A DNA stretch of 64,000 nucleotides from VGRW01 sp041498295 (GTDB taxonomy: Bacteria; Myxococcota_A; UBA9160; SZUA-336). Positions 48,303 to 57,386 of this stretch are shown here, one piece after another. The notes under the pieces are model-generated. The model had not been told where the DNA came from and searched no databases. It saw only the letters and a list, made by a program, of their open reading frames with translations. The position numbers and the translations under genes are program-made. The DNA lies in assembly GCA_041498295.1 (NCBI GenBank), contig JBGQIB010000002.1:15423-79422 (forward strand), read 5' to 3'. Positions within the stretch are counted from its first letter, which is position 1, and each line of letters begins with the position of its first letter.

Positions 48303-49634
48303 ATGTCGCAGCTTCGTCTCGATGTAGATCCAAAGCTCGAGCTCGATCGCAAGCGGATGTCCGCGGAGCAGGCCGCCGCGCTCGTGAAATCTGGCGAGCA
48401 GCTCTGGATTCCGAGCACCCACGCGCCGCTCTCCATCTTGGCGGCGCTCGCCGCGCGCGGCAGCGAGCTGCGCGGCGTGAAGCTCCGCAGCACGATCCTC
48501 CCGGACTTCGGCTGGTTCCGGCGCGAGGCGATGGACTCGTTCGACGTGCAGATCCAGTACGCCGTGCAGCCCGACGCGCGCCAGGCGCTGGCCGAGCGCG
48601 TGATCGACTTTCATCCGCTCTCTATGATCATGCAGCACAAGGCGATCGACGCGGGCCGGATCGAAGCGCAGCCGATCGACAAGTTACTCCTCACGGTGTC
48701 GCCGCCGGACGAGCGCGGCTGGAGCAGCGCCGGGAACGCGTGCTGGGACGCGGTGTCGAGCGCAAAGCGCGCGCGCATGGTCGTGGCCGAGATGAACGAG
48801 TCGGTCGTGCGCATGTGCGGTGACAGCTGGCTGCACGTCTCGCAGTTCGACGCGCTGGTCGCGAATCACCGGCCGCGCGTGGTCGCCCCGACCCCGACCG
48901 AGTTCGACGCGGTGGACCGCGCGATCGCCGGCCACGTCAAGGGCCTGATCCCCGACGGAGCCACGATTCAGATCGGCCTCGGGTCACACACGGGTGTGTT
49001 GCTATTGCTCGGCGCGTTCGACGATCGAAACGACCTGTCGTACTTCGGCGAGCTCACCGTGCCAGGCCTCGTCGGCCTGGCGCGCCGCGGCGTGATCAAC
49101 GGCCGGCGCGCGGCGCTGCACCCCGGCAAGTTCGTGGCCGCGCACATCGGCAACTCACTCGAGGACCTCGACTTCATCGAGCGCAATCCCGCCTTCGAGG
49201 TGCACTCCTACGAGCACACCAACGACCCGCGTGCGATCGCCGCGCACGACGACATGGTCGCGATGAACGGCGCGCTCATGGTCGATCTCACCGGCCAGAT
49301 CGGCGTGTACGCGTTCGGCCCGCAGGTCTACACGGGTCTCGGCGGGCACCTCGGCTTCGCGCTGGGCGCGTTCCTGGCGAAGCGCGGGCGCTACGTCACG
49401 GTGTTGCCCTCGACCGCGCGCGGCGGAAAGGTCTCGACGATCGTGGCGTCCTTCGACAAGGGTCAGATCATCTCGATCCCGCGCGAGCTCGCGGACACGA
49501 TCGTCACCGATCAGGGTGTCGCCCGCCTACTCGGCAAGTCCGTGCGCGAGCGGACCGAGGCCATGCTAGAGATCGCGCACCCGGATTTCAGAGAAGATCT
49601 CCGAAAGGCCGCGCGCGCGCTCTACTGGCCCTGA
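48303..49634 (+). CDS. Acetyl-CoA hydrolase/CoA-transferase family enzyme
   Basis: 443 residues. It transfers CoA between carboxylic acids through a Glu-CoA thioester. IPDGATIQIGLGSHTGVLLL starts the C-terminal domain. The presumed catalytic Glu is in DLSYFGELTVPGLVGLARRG, and GLGGHLGFALGAFLAKRGRY is the CoA-site GxGG loop. It resembles 4-hydroxybutyrate or butyrate CoA-transferases. It stands alone; substrate pair unknown. The stop is followed by dispersed repeat copy C. Confidence 0.88.
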   Translation: MSQLRLDVDPKLELDRKRMSAEQAAALVKSGEQLWIPSTHAPLSILAALAARGSELRGVKLRSTILPDFGWFRREAMDSFDVQIQYAVQPDARQALAERVIDFHPLSMIMQHKAIDAGRIEAQPIDKLLLTVSPPDERGWSSAGNACWDAVSSAKRARMVVAEMNESVVRMCGDSWLHVSQFDALVANHRPRVVAPTPTEFDAVDRAIAGHVKGLIPDGATIQIGLGSHTGVLLLLGAFDDRNDLSYFGELTVPGLVGLARRGVINGRRAALHPGKFVAAHIGNSLEDLDFIERNPAFEVHSYEHTNDPRAIAAHDDMVAMNGALMVDLTGQIGVYAFGPQVYTGLGGHLGFALGAFLAKRGRYVTVLPSTARGGKVSTIVASFDKGQIISIPRELADTIVTDQGVARLLGKSVRERTEAMLEIAHPDFREDLRKAARALYWP

Positions 49635-49667
49635 CCTGAGCTAGGCGGCAAGGCGCCGCGAGCGGCG

Positions 49668-49731
49668 GCGCGCAGCGAGGCGCAGCCGAGCGAAGAGTGG
49701 GTGGGCGGGCTTCGCCCGCCCGGGCCCCACT
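49668..49731 (+). repeat. Dispersed intergenic repeat copy C with 3' hairpin
   Basis: The 28-base word (GCGCGCAGCGAGGCGCAGCC, then GAGCGAAG) at 49668-49695 is followed by a hairpin at 49696-49731. Its arms are AGTGGG/CCCACT and GGGCGGG/CCCGCCC around CTTCG. Compared with copy A (2412-2447) the arm sequences differ but pairing is kept. It lies between convergent genes, and its right end overlaps the stop codon of the minus-strand gene, as copy A does with yebC. Confidence 0.75.
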
Positions 49732-50678
49732 CAGACCTGATCGAGATACTCGCTGAGCCCGAAGCCGACGCGTTTGCCGTCGAGGAGATACTCGGTCATG
49801 CCCTCGCCGATGTGCGTGTTCTGTCCCGCGCGGCGATTGCGCAGCGGGATGAAGCCGCGCACGCGGCCCTCGATGCGGTGCTTTGCGCCGTCCGCGAGGG
49901 CGACGTTCGCGCGCAACGCGGAGTGATAGCGGGTGCCGGTCTCGTAGTCCGTCTCGAGCTCGACCGCGGTGATGCGCACGAGCTCCTCGCCCTTGTGGAA
50001 CACGCCACCGATCCGGTCGCCGACGATCGAGATCACCATGCCGAGATCGTCGCCGAAGTTACCGGTGATCCAGCGGTAGGATGGCGTCGCCTGCCAGTAG
50101 CGCGGCCCCCAGGAGTGGTCGCGCAGGCCGTGACCGCGGATCTGGATGGGCGCGGCCCCGTCGACCGCGAGCGTGCCCGACACCTTCATGTGTTGCTCGA
50201 AGTGTGCGCGCGCGAACTCGTTCCCGTCGCCGGGTTTGCCGACGTGCCCGTAGAGCGGGCCGACGCCCTCGTGCACGAGGTCGAGCGCGAGCCGCTTGTG
50301 CGGATTCTCCTTGAACGCCTTGCCCGGATCGTGCATCGCGCGCGGATCGGCGAGATACACGACCGAGCCGTCGTAGCGCGTGCGCAGCTTCTCGCCGGGC
50401 ACGAGCACCTCGACCGATAGACCGCCCGCGTTCCAGCCGTCGTTCGAGGTGATCGCGGGGCGCTTGTAATTGAAGAGCGCCGAGCCATCGGGGTCGTAGA
50501 CGATCACGGTCAGCTCCGCGTAGCCCTCGTTCGCGCGGTTTCCGATGCGCAGGAAGCCGCCGCGACTCTGCTCGCGGTCGAAAAAGTTGAAATACACCGA
50601 CTCGTTGAAGTTGGCTTCGGGGCCGAGCGGGTGTGTGTAGTCGTCTTCGGGACGGACGTTGCCGACGATCTTCGCCAT
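49731..50678 (-). CDS. CrtC/lipocalin-like protein of unknown function
   Basis: 315 residues from ATG 50678 (an in-frame ATG at 50687 is the alternative). Beta-rich; YTHPLGPEANFNESVYFNFF, GFLRIGNRANEGYAELTVIV, GLRDHSWGPRYWQATPSYRW, YHSALRANVALADGAKHRIE and the preceding segments recall hydroxyneurosporene synthase-like (AttH/CrtC) lipocalin folds, which act on lipophilic substrates. The HSWGxR motif is typical. No pathway is indicated. It diverges from the SelO-like gene. Confidence 0.5.
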   Translation of the reverse strand: MAKIVGNVRPEDDYTHPLGPEANFNESVYFNFFDREQSRGGFLRIGNRANEGYAELTVIVYDPDGSALFNYKRPAITSNDGWNAGGLSVEVLVPGEKLRTRYDGSVVYLADPRAMHDPGKAFKENPHKRLALDLVHEGVGPLYGHVGKPGDGNEFARAHFEQHMKVSGTLAVDGAAPIQIRGHGLRDHSWGPRYWQATPSYRWITGNFGDDLGMVISIVGDRIGGVFHKGEELVRITAVELETDYETGTRYHSALRANVALADGAKHRIEGRVRGFIPLRNRRAGQNTHIGEGMTEYLLDGKRVGFGLSEYLDQV

Positions 50679-50737
50679 GCGCGTCATCCTAGCCTAAAGC
50701 GCCACGTCTCCGGGTCCGATCGGTGACCCGGAACACG

Positions 50738-52552
50738 ATGGCGCCGAGAGCCAAGTACCCGCGTTTCCGAGGCATCGACGGAACGCACCCCTGGAAACGC
50801 CGCGTCGCCGGCGGCTTCGTCGACTACACCGCTCGGCGGCGCCGCGACGGGCAGGTCGCGTTCTTCAACTTCGCGCTCGCGAAGGACATGGGACTCGTCC
50901 CGCAGTCGCATCCGGACCGGCTGAACCCGGAGCTGTCGCGCGCCATCCTCGCGACCTTCGGCCTGCAGATCCTGAACGAGTGGGACTATCTGAATCGCAC
51001 GCGCGTGCCCGAGCGCGACCGGCTGCCGCACACCTACATGGCGACGCGCTATCTGCAGCTCCAGCATCCGGGCCGGCGCGGCACGACGTCGGGCGACGGG
51101 CGCAGCGTCTGGAACGGGACGATCACACACGCCGGTGTCACCTGGGACGTGTCGAGCTGCGGCGTCGGAGTGACTCGTCTGTGCCCGGCGACCGCCCTCG
51201 AAGGGCGCTTCTTCCGCACCGGCTCGCGCACCGCGAGCTACGGCTGCGGCACCGCGGCGCTCAGCGAGGGGATCTCGGCAGCGCTGCTCTCCGAGACCTT
51301 TCACCGCAACGGCATCGAGACCGAGCGCGTGCTAGCGGTGATCGCGCTCCCGAACGGACAAGCGATCAACGTGCGCGCGGGCAAGAACCTGCTGCGCCCC
51401 TCGCACTTCTTCGCGCCGCTGAAGCAGGGCGATCTCCCGCGCCTGCGCGCCGCGATCGACGTATTCGCCGAGCGGCAGATCGCGAACGGCGAGTGGCCGC
51501 GAGTGGCGCCCGGCGCGGCGCGCTACCAGTTTCTCGCTGACGAGACCGCGCGCCGCTTCGCGCGCGCGGCCGCCACCTTCGAGAGCGAGTACGTGTTCTG
51601 CTGGCTCGATTGGGACGGAGACAACGTGCTCGCGAGCGGCGGCATCGTCGACTACGGCTCGGTGCGCCAGTTCGGTCTCTATCACCGCGAGTACCGCTTC
51701 GACGACGCGGACCGCTGGTCGACGACGATCCCCGAGCAGCGCGTGAAGGCGCGCTACATCGCGCAGTGTTTCGCGCAAATTCGCGCGTATCTGCTCGAGG
51801 GCAGGAAGCGCCCGCTCGAGGAGTTCGCCCGCGATCCGTGCCTGCGCATCTTCGACCGCGAGTTCGCCGCGACCAAAGCGCGGCTGCTGGCGCGCAAGCT
51901 CGGGCTGCGGCCCGAGACGGGCGCGTTCCTGGCCCGCGCACGCGCCCGCGAGCTCGAGCGCTTCCGGCGCGCGTTCGGCTACTTCGAGCGCGCGCGCTCC
52001 GCGCGCGGCCCGCGCAAGGTGCCCGACGGACTCACTTGGAACGCGGTCTTCAGTACGCGCGACCTGCTGCGCGAGCTGCCCGCGCGCTTGCTGCCCGACG
52101 CGCGCGCGCTTCCCACGCGCCAGCTGTTCGCGCTGTCACTCTCGAGCTATGCGGCGCGCGCCGACCGACGCGCTACGCCGGCGCGGCTGCGCGCGATGAG
52201 TCGCTTCCAGCGCTCCTACCTCGCGCTGCTGCGCGCGGCCGCGGCGCACGAGGGGCGTCCGCTCGAGGATCTGTTGCGCGAGGTCGCGCGCCGCTCGGCC
52301 GTGATCAACCGCCGCGACCGCATCACGGGCGACGGCGTCGACTACGCCACTGACCGATTGATCCGCTATCGGCGAAGACTCTCGAGCGGCAAGCTGCACC
52401 GCGTGATCGCCGCGTTCGTCGACCACCAGGACCTGAATCCGCCGGAGCCCGCGAGCGATCGCACGCCCGCGGAGCGACCGCCCGCGCAGGACGTGCGCCG
52501 CGTGCTAGACCGCCTGATCGCGGCCGTCGCCGAAATGCGCCACGGGTTGTAG
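50738..52552 (+). CDS. Distant SelO/YdiU-like (pseudokinase-fold) protein
   Basis: 604 residues from ATG 50738 (GGA 6 bases upstream). The middle aligns by order with SelO, a kinase-fold protein that AMPylates targets. TWDVSSCGVGVTRL stands at the LKGAGxTPYSR position. SYGCGTAALSEGISAALLSE stands for the GDGRAxLRSxIREFLxSEA helix. WLDWDGDNVLASGGIVDYGS resembles NTDNMSxxGxxxDYGPFGF with the metal Asn/Asp retained. The ATP-site Lys and helix Arg are not conserved. The C-terminus is an extra Arg-rich helical region. Remote homology by eye only. Confidence 0.45.
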   Translation: MAPRAKYPRFRGIDGTHPWKRRVAGGFVDYTARRRRDGQVAFFNFALAKDMGLVPQSHPDRLNPELSRAILATFGLQILNEWDYLNRTRVPERDRLPHTYMATRYLQLQHPGRRGTTSGDGRSVWNGTITHAGVTWDVSSCGVGVTRLCPATALEGRFFRTGSRTASYGCGTAALSEGISAALLSETFHRNGIETERVLAVIALPNGQAINVRAGKNLLRPSHFFAPLKQGDLPRLRAAIDVFAERQIANGEWPRVAPGAARYQFLADETARRFARAAATFESEYVFCWLDWDGDNVLASGGIVDYGSVRQFGLYHREYRFDDADRWSTTIPEQRVKARYIAQCFAQIRAYLLEGRKRPLEEFARDPCLRIFDREFAATKARLLARKLGLRPETGAFLARARARELERFRRAFGYFERARSARGPRKVPDGLTWNAVFSTRDLLRELPARLLPDARALPTRQLFALSLSSYAARADRRATPARLRAMSRFQRSYLALLRAAAAHEGRPLEDLLREVARRSAVINRRDRITGDGVDYATDRLIRYRRRLSSGKLHRVIAAFVDHQDLNPPEPASDRTPAERPPAQDVRRVLDRLIAAVAEMRHGL

Positions 52553-52681
52553 AGGGTACGAGCAAGTCGAGTGCAGCTCTGTCCCGGCAGCGCGCCAAGC
52601 GCGCAGCCAGCGCGCGTTCACCGGTTCACGGATTGATCGGATATCATCCTCGCGCGCGACCCCCCGCAAGGAGCCGCCCCT

Positions 52682-53388
<707 letters not shown>

Positions 53389-53392
<4 letters not shown>

Positions 53393-54552
53393 AGTATCTG
53401 CCGCTCGTCTGGCGGAACCTGGGCCGCAATCCCCTGCGCTCACTGCTGACCGCGGCCGCGATCGCGCTCGCGATCGCGCTCGTGTGCATCCTGCGCACCA
53501 TGCCCGCGGGGCTCGACGCGGTGCTCGCGTCCGCCGCGGCCAATACGCGCATCTCGACTCACAACGAGGCCGGCATCGTCTACTCGATGCCGTACGCCTA
53601 TCTCGCAAAGGTGCGCGCGGTACCCGGGGTCGTCTCCGCGATCAGCTGGAACTGGTTCGGCGGAGCGATCGACCTCTCCAAGGGCGTCGAGTTTCCGAAC
53701 TTCGCCGTCGATCCCGACGGCTTCGCCGAGGTTTACGCGGACTGGGGACTCGACCCCAAGGCGTTCGAGGACTTCCGCAAGTACCGCGATGCTGCGCTCG
53801 TCGGGCACACCACCCTCGAGAAGCACCGCTGGAAGGTCGGCGACGTCATCACCCTGCAGAGCACGGTGTTCCCGGTGACTCTCTCGTTCCGGATCGTCGG
53901 TTCGGTTCCGACCGCGACCCCGTCCTTCTACTTTCAACGCGAGTATCTCGCGCAGGCGCTCGCGGCCTCCGGTGCGCAGTTCGATTCGACGGGCATGATC
54001 TGGTCGCGCATCGACGACCCGGAACGCGTCGCGCCGGTGATGCGCCAGATCGACGAGATGTTCCACAACAGCGAGGCGATCACTTCGACGGAGACCGAGA
54101 AGAGCTTCGTCGGGAACTTCTTCAGCGGGCTGAAGCAGTTGGTCACGATCATCCAGATCGTCGCGGCGATGGTGACTCTTTGCATCGTGTTCATCGCGGC
54201 GAACACCGCGAGCATGTCGATCCGCGAGCGCGTCGGAGAGATCGCGATCCTCAAGGCGATCGGCTTTCGCAGGCAGACGATCTTCTCCACCTTGCTTGCG
54301 GAAGCGGGACTATTGGCGCTCGTGGCAGGCATCGCTGGCGCGGCGACAGCGGGGTTTCTCTTGAAGGGTCTGCAGCTCTACGCCAGCAGCGCGGGCCCAC
54401 AGCTCGGTCCACTCACTGCCTTCGCGATCTCGAGCGCGATCTTGGTCGAAGCGATCTTCGTCTCGTTCTTCATCGGCATCCTCTCTGGCTGGGTTCCCGC
54501 GCTTGGCGCGTCGCGGCGCAGCGTCGCGCAGACCTTGCGCGAGGTTTTCTAA
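53389..54552 (+). CDS. FtsX/MacB-type permease 1
   Basis: 387 residues. One N-terminal membrane helix (LLTAAAIALAIALVCILRTM), a roughly 220-residue periplasmic domain, and three C-terminal helices (LVTIIQIVAAMVTLCIVFIA, AGLLALVAGIAGAATAGFLL, ILVEAIFVSFFIGILSGWVP). The MSIRERVGEIAILKAIGFRR loop is the family signature. It pairs with the ATPase upstream and probably forms a heterodimer with permease 2. The system is likely a mechanotransmission exporter for lipids, lipoproteins or small molecules. Confidence 0.92.
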
Positions 54553-54555
54553 GCG

Positions 54556-55734
54556 GTGGCGCTCCCGCTCTCGTACAGCTGGCGCAGCCTGCTCGCGCGC
54601 GGCGCGCGCACCGCGTTCACGGTCGCCGTGATCGCCCTCGTGGTGATCGCGACGACGCTCTTCTGGAGCCTGATCGGCAGCCTGAAACGCACTTTGGTGT
54701 CGTCAGGTTCACCGCACAATCTCATCGTCATGCGCAAGGGCGCGACGAACGACGGCTCGAGTCAGCTCTCGCTCGACGCGTATCAGACGATCCGCTTCTT
54801 CGAGGGCATCGCGAAGGACCCCGCCGGAAATCCGCTGGTCTCTCCCGAGATCGTGGTTCAGCCGTTCTTCCACACGACGAGCGGCGCGCGCGAAAACGTG
54901 CTGGTGCGCGGCGTCGAGGGGCCGGCGCTCTTGGTGCACGACGAAGTCACGATCAGCGAAGGCCGAATGATCCACCCGTCCAGCGGTGAAGCGGTCGTCG
55001 GGCGCATCGTCACCAAACGCTATCAGGGCGCGGCGCTCGGCTCGGAGCTCCACTTCGGGAACGCGAACTGGAAGGTCGTGGGCATCCTCGACTCGGGTGG
55101 ATCGTCGTTCGAGAGCGAGGTCTGGGTCGACGCGCGCGAGCTCGCGAACAACGCGAAGCGGCCGTTCCCCTACTCCGGTTTCCGCATCCGCGTCGCGGAC
55201 GACGCGGACATGGACGCGCTCGCGCGGCGCATCGGCGACGATCCGCGCTGGGCGCTCGAGGCGACACGCGAGATCGACTACTACAAGCAGCTCTCGTCGA
55301 CCGCGAACACGCTCTACATCATCGTCGCCGGTCTCGCGGTGTTGGCGGGCATCGGCGCGATGTTCGGCGCGACGAACAACATGTACGCGGCGGTGCAAGC
55401 TCGCACGTCCGAGATCGGAACCCTGCGCGCGCTCGGCTTCTCGCGCGGCTCGATCCTGGGCGCGTTTCTAGCCGAGTCAGTGATGACGGCCGCCTTCGCG
55501 TTCGTGATCGGCGCGGCGATCTCATGGCTGCTCGCGATCGCCATCTCGACCGCGATGGGCGGCATCGGCTTCGCGTCGCAGACGTTCACGACGAACGTGG
55601 TGGTGTTGCGCGTCGCGCCGCAGGACCTCCTCATGCCGCTCGCGCTCTCCCTCCTGATCGGTGTCTTTGGCGGGCTCGCGCCCGCCGCCGCAGCCGCGCG
55701 CTTGCGTCCCGTCGACGCTCTGCGGAAGGCGTAG
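54556..55734 (+). CDS. FtsX/MacB-type permease 2
   Basis: 392 residues from GTG 54556, 3 bases after permease 1. Same topology: N-terminal helix (TAFTVAVIALVVIATTLFWS), a large periplasmic domain, three C-terminal helices (NTLYIIVAGLAVLAGIGAMF, AAFAFVIGAAISWLLAIAIS, LMPLALSLLIGVFGGLAPAA). The signature is ARTSEIGTLRALGFSRGSIL. It is only moderately similar to permease 1, which supports a heterodimeric transporter. Confidence 0.92.
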   Translation: MALPLSYSWRSLLARGARTAFTVAVIALVVIATTLFWSLIGSLKRTLVSSGSPHNLIVMRKGATNDGSSQLSLDAYQTIRFFEGIAKDPAGNPLVSPEIVVQPFFHTTSGARENVLVRGVEGPALLVHDEVTISEGRMIHPSSGEAVVGRIVTKRYQGAALGSELHFGNANWKVVGILDSGGSSFESEVWVDARELANNAKRPFPYSGFRIRVADDADMDALARRIGDDPRWALEATREIDYYKQLSSTANTLYIIVAGLAVLAGIGAMFGATNNMYAAVQARTSEIGTLRALGFSRGSILGAFLAESVMTAAFAFVIGAAISWLLAIAISTAMGGIGFASQTFTTNVVVLRVAPQDLLMPLALSLLIGVFGGLAPAAAAARLRPVDALRKA

Positions 55735-55748
55735 AATCGGAAGTCACC

Positions 55749-56963
55749 ATGGCCGCCGAAGCCCCTCGAAATCTGCGCGATGAGCTCGCGGCGCTGCGCA
55801 TCGATCGCAGCGCACCCGCGGTGAAGAAACAAACTCGACGTCCGCCGACGCGCTGGATTGCGATCGGCGCGGGCGTAGTGTTGGCGCTCGTCGCGCTCGC
55901 GCTCGCGCTCTCACTCGGCGGCGCGAAGCCGGTCGAGGTCGCGTATGCGTCGCGAGTCGAGGCAGGCGGCGCCGCGCCCTCGGTCGCGGTGCTCTCCGGC
56001 TCCGGCTACATCGTCACGGCGGACAAATACATCTCGATCGGCGTGCGCATCCCGGGCCGCATCGAGAAGTTCTTCGTCGACGAGTCGGATCGCGTGAAGA
56101 CCGGCGATCCGCTGGTGCAGCTCGACGACCGCGACTACCGCGCGGCCCTCGAGAGCCAGAAGGCGCGCCTACAGGTAGCGCGCGCAAACGCAGATCTGCA
56201 CCGGCTGCAGCTCGAGCGCCAGCGCAAGCTGCGCGCGCAGAACTACGCCTCGCAGGCCGAGCTCGAGACCGCGGAGACGCTGCTGCGCGTCGACCACGCG
56301 CAGAGCGCGCAGCTCGAGGCCGAGATCGCGCAATCACAGGTCAATCTCGACTACACACTTCTGCGTGCGCCCGCGGACGGCGTGATCCTCGCCAAGCTGA
56401 AGGAGGTCGGCGAGATGGCAGTGCCGGGCGGCTTCGCGGGCTCGGGCGACCTGATCCGCATGGCGAACCTCTCCGATCTGCGCGCCGAGGTCGACGTCTC
56501 CGAAGCGGATCTCTCGCGCGTGCGCCTGGGCCAGCCCGCGATCGTCGTGCCCGACGCCTACGCGGATCGCCGCTACGACGCGAAGGTCGTGAAGCTCTAT
56601 CCGCAGGTGAACCGCGCGAAGGGCACCTTGAAGGTCGAGGTCGCGATCCAGAAGGCCGACGACTTCCTGCTGCCCGACATGAGCGTGCGCCTCCAGTTCC
56701 TCGCCGGCGAGGAGCCGGCGCGCGAAAACGGTCCCCCGCTGGTGCTCGCGCCGCGCGCGGCGCTGCACAGTGATTCGTCGGGGAGCTTCGCGTGGGTGGT
56801 CAGCGACGGCCGCCTGCGCCGCCAGTCGGTCCGCACGGGCGCCGAGCGCGGCGATCAGATCGCGATCGCGGAAGGACTCTCCGGCGGCGAGGCGCTCGTG
56901 GTCGGCGACGCGGCCGGCCTGTCTGACGGTCAGCGGGTGAAGGTCGGAGCGAAGCCGCGCTGA
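55749..56963 (+). CDS. Periplasmic adaptor (HlyD/MacA-type membrane fusion protein)
   Basis: 404 residues. A cytoplasmic lead of about 40 residues precedes one membrane helix (AIGAGVVLALVALALALSLG). The lipoyl-like half-domain (IPGRIEKFFVDESDRVKTGD, PLVQLDDRDYRA) is followed by a coiled-coil hairpin (ARANADLHRLQLERQRKLRA, and TAETLLRVDHAQSAQLEAEI) and beta-barrel domains (VDVSEADLSRVRLGQPAIVV). It ends the ABC/FtsX operon and makes it a MacAB-like tripartite system. An outer-membrane TolC-type partner is not encoded nearby. The 3' end overlaps yjbQ by 34 bases. Confidence 0.92.
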   Translation: MAAEAPRNLRDELAALRIDRSAPAVKKQTRRPPTRWIAIGAGVVLALVALALALSLGGAKPVEVAYASRVEAGGAAPSVAVLSGSGYIVTADKYISIGVRIPGRIEKFFVDESDRVKTGDPLVQLDDRDYRAALESQKARLQVARANADLHRLQLERQRKLRAQNYASQAELETAETLLRVDHAQSAQLEAEIAQSQVNLDYTLLRAPADGVILAKLKEVGEMAVPGGFAGSGDLIRMANLSDLRAEVDVSEADLSRVRLGQPAIVVPDAYADRRYDAKVVKLYPQVNRAKGTLKVEVAIQKADDFLLPDMSVRLQFLAGEEPARENGPPLVLAPRAALHSDSSGSFAWVVSDGRLRRQSVRTGAERGDQIAIAEGLSGGEALVVGDAAGLSDGQRVKVGAKPR

Positions 56964-57384
56964 GCAGAGCCGCCCAAGTGCACCACGAGCGAGCGCTCGC
57001 TCGGGCGACGCCGGTGCTCCCAGAGATACACGCCTTGCCAGGTGCCGAGCGCGAGCCGACCGGCGAGGATCGGGATCGAGAGCGACGTCGCGGTGAGCGC
57101 GGCGCGGACGTGCGCGGGCATGTCGTCCGGCCCCTCGGTCGTGTGGCGGTACAGCGGGTCGCCCTCCGGCACGAGACGCGAGAGAAACGCTTCCAGGTCG
57201 CGGCGCGCCGACGGGTCGGCGTTCTCCTGCACGACCAGGCTCGCGGACGTGTGGCGCACGAAGACGGTGCAGAGTCCTTCCTGTCGCCCGGTCTCGCGCG
57301 TGAACTCGCGCACGAGTGACTCGAGCCGCGAGTCACTCCGTACAGGCGCGGCCCGGCGGGCGAGACCGAGAGCTCGCGCACCAC
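56930..57384 (-). pseudogene. yjbQ: YjbQ (UPF0047) gene with a frameshift near its N-terminus
   Basis: The C-terminal 125 or so residues are intact: REGLCTVFVRHTSASLVVQE-type sequence (here GRQEGLCTVFVRHTSASLVV), HTTEGPDDMPAHVRAAL, LALGTWQGVYLWEHRRR. The usual YjbQ N-terminus is present in a different frame: VVRELSVSPAGPRLYGVTRG from GTG 57384, followed after a one-base loss by LESLVREFTRETG. The shift lies in the loop of a 10-bp hairpin (57314-57338). The start is 2 bases from the upstream gene's stop. It may be a real lesion or a sequence error. Family role: poorly defined, with reported thiamin-phosphate synthase activity. Confidence 0.75.
57314..57338. repeat. Perfect 10-bp hairpin inside yjbQ
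   Basis: GAGTGACTCG (57314-57323), loop AGCCG, CGAGTCACTC (57329-57338). The reading-frame break of yjbQ falls in the loop. Confidence 0.8.
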
Positions 57385-57386
57385 GG

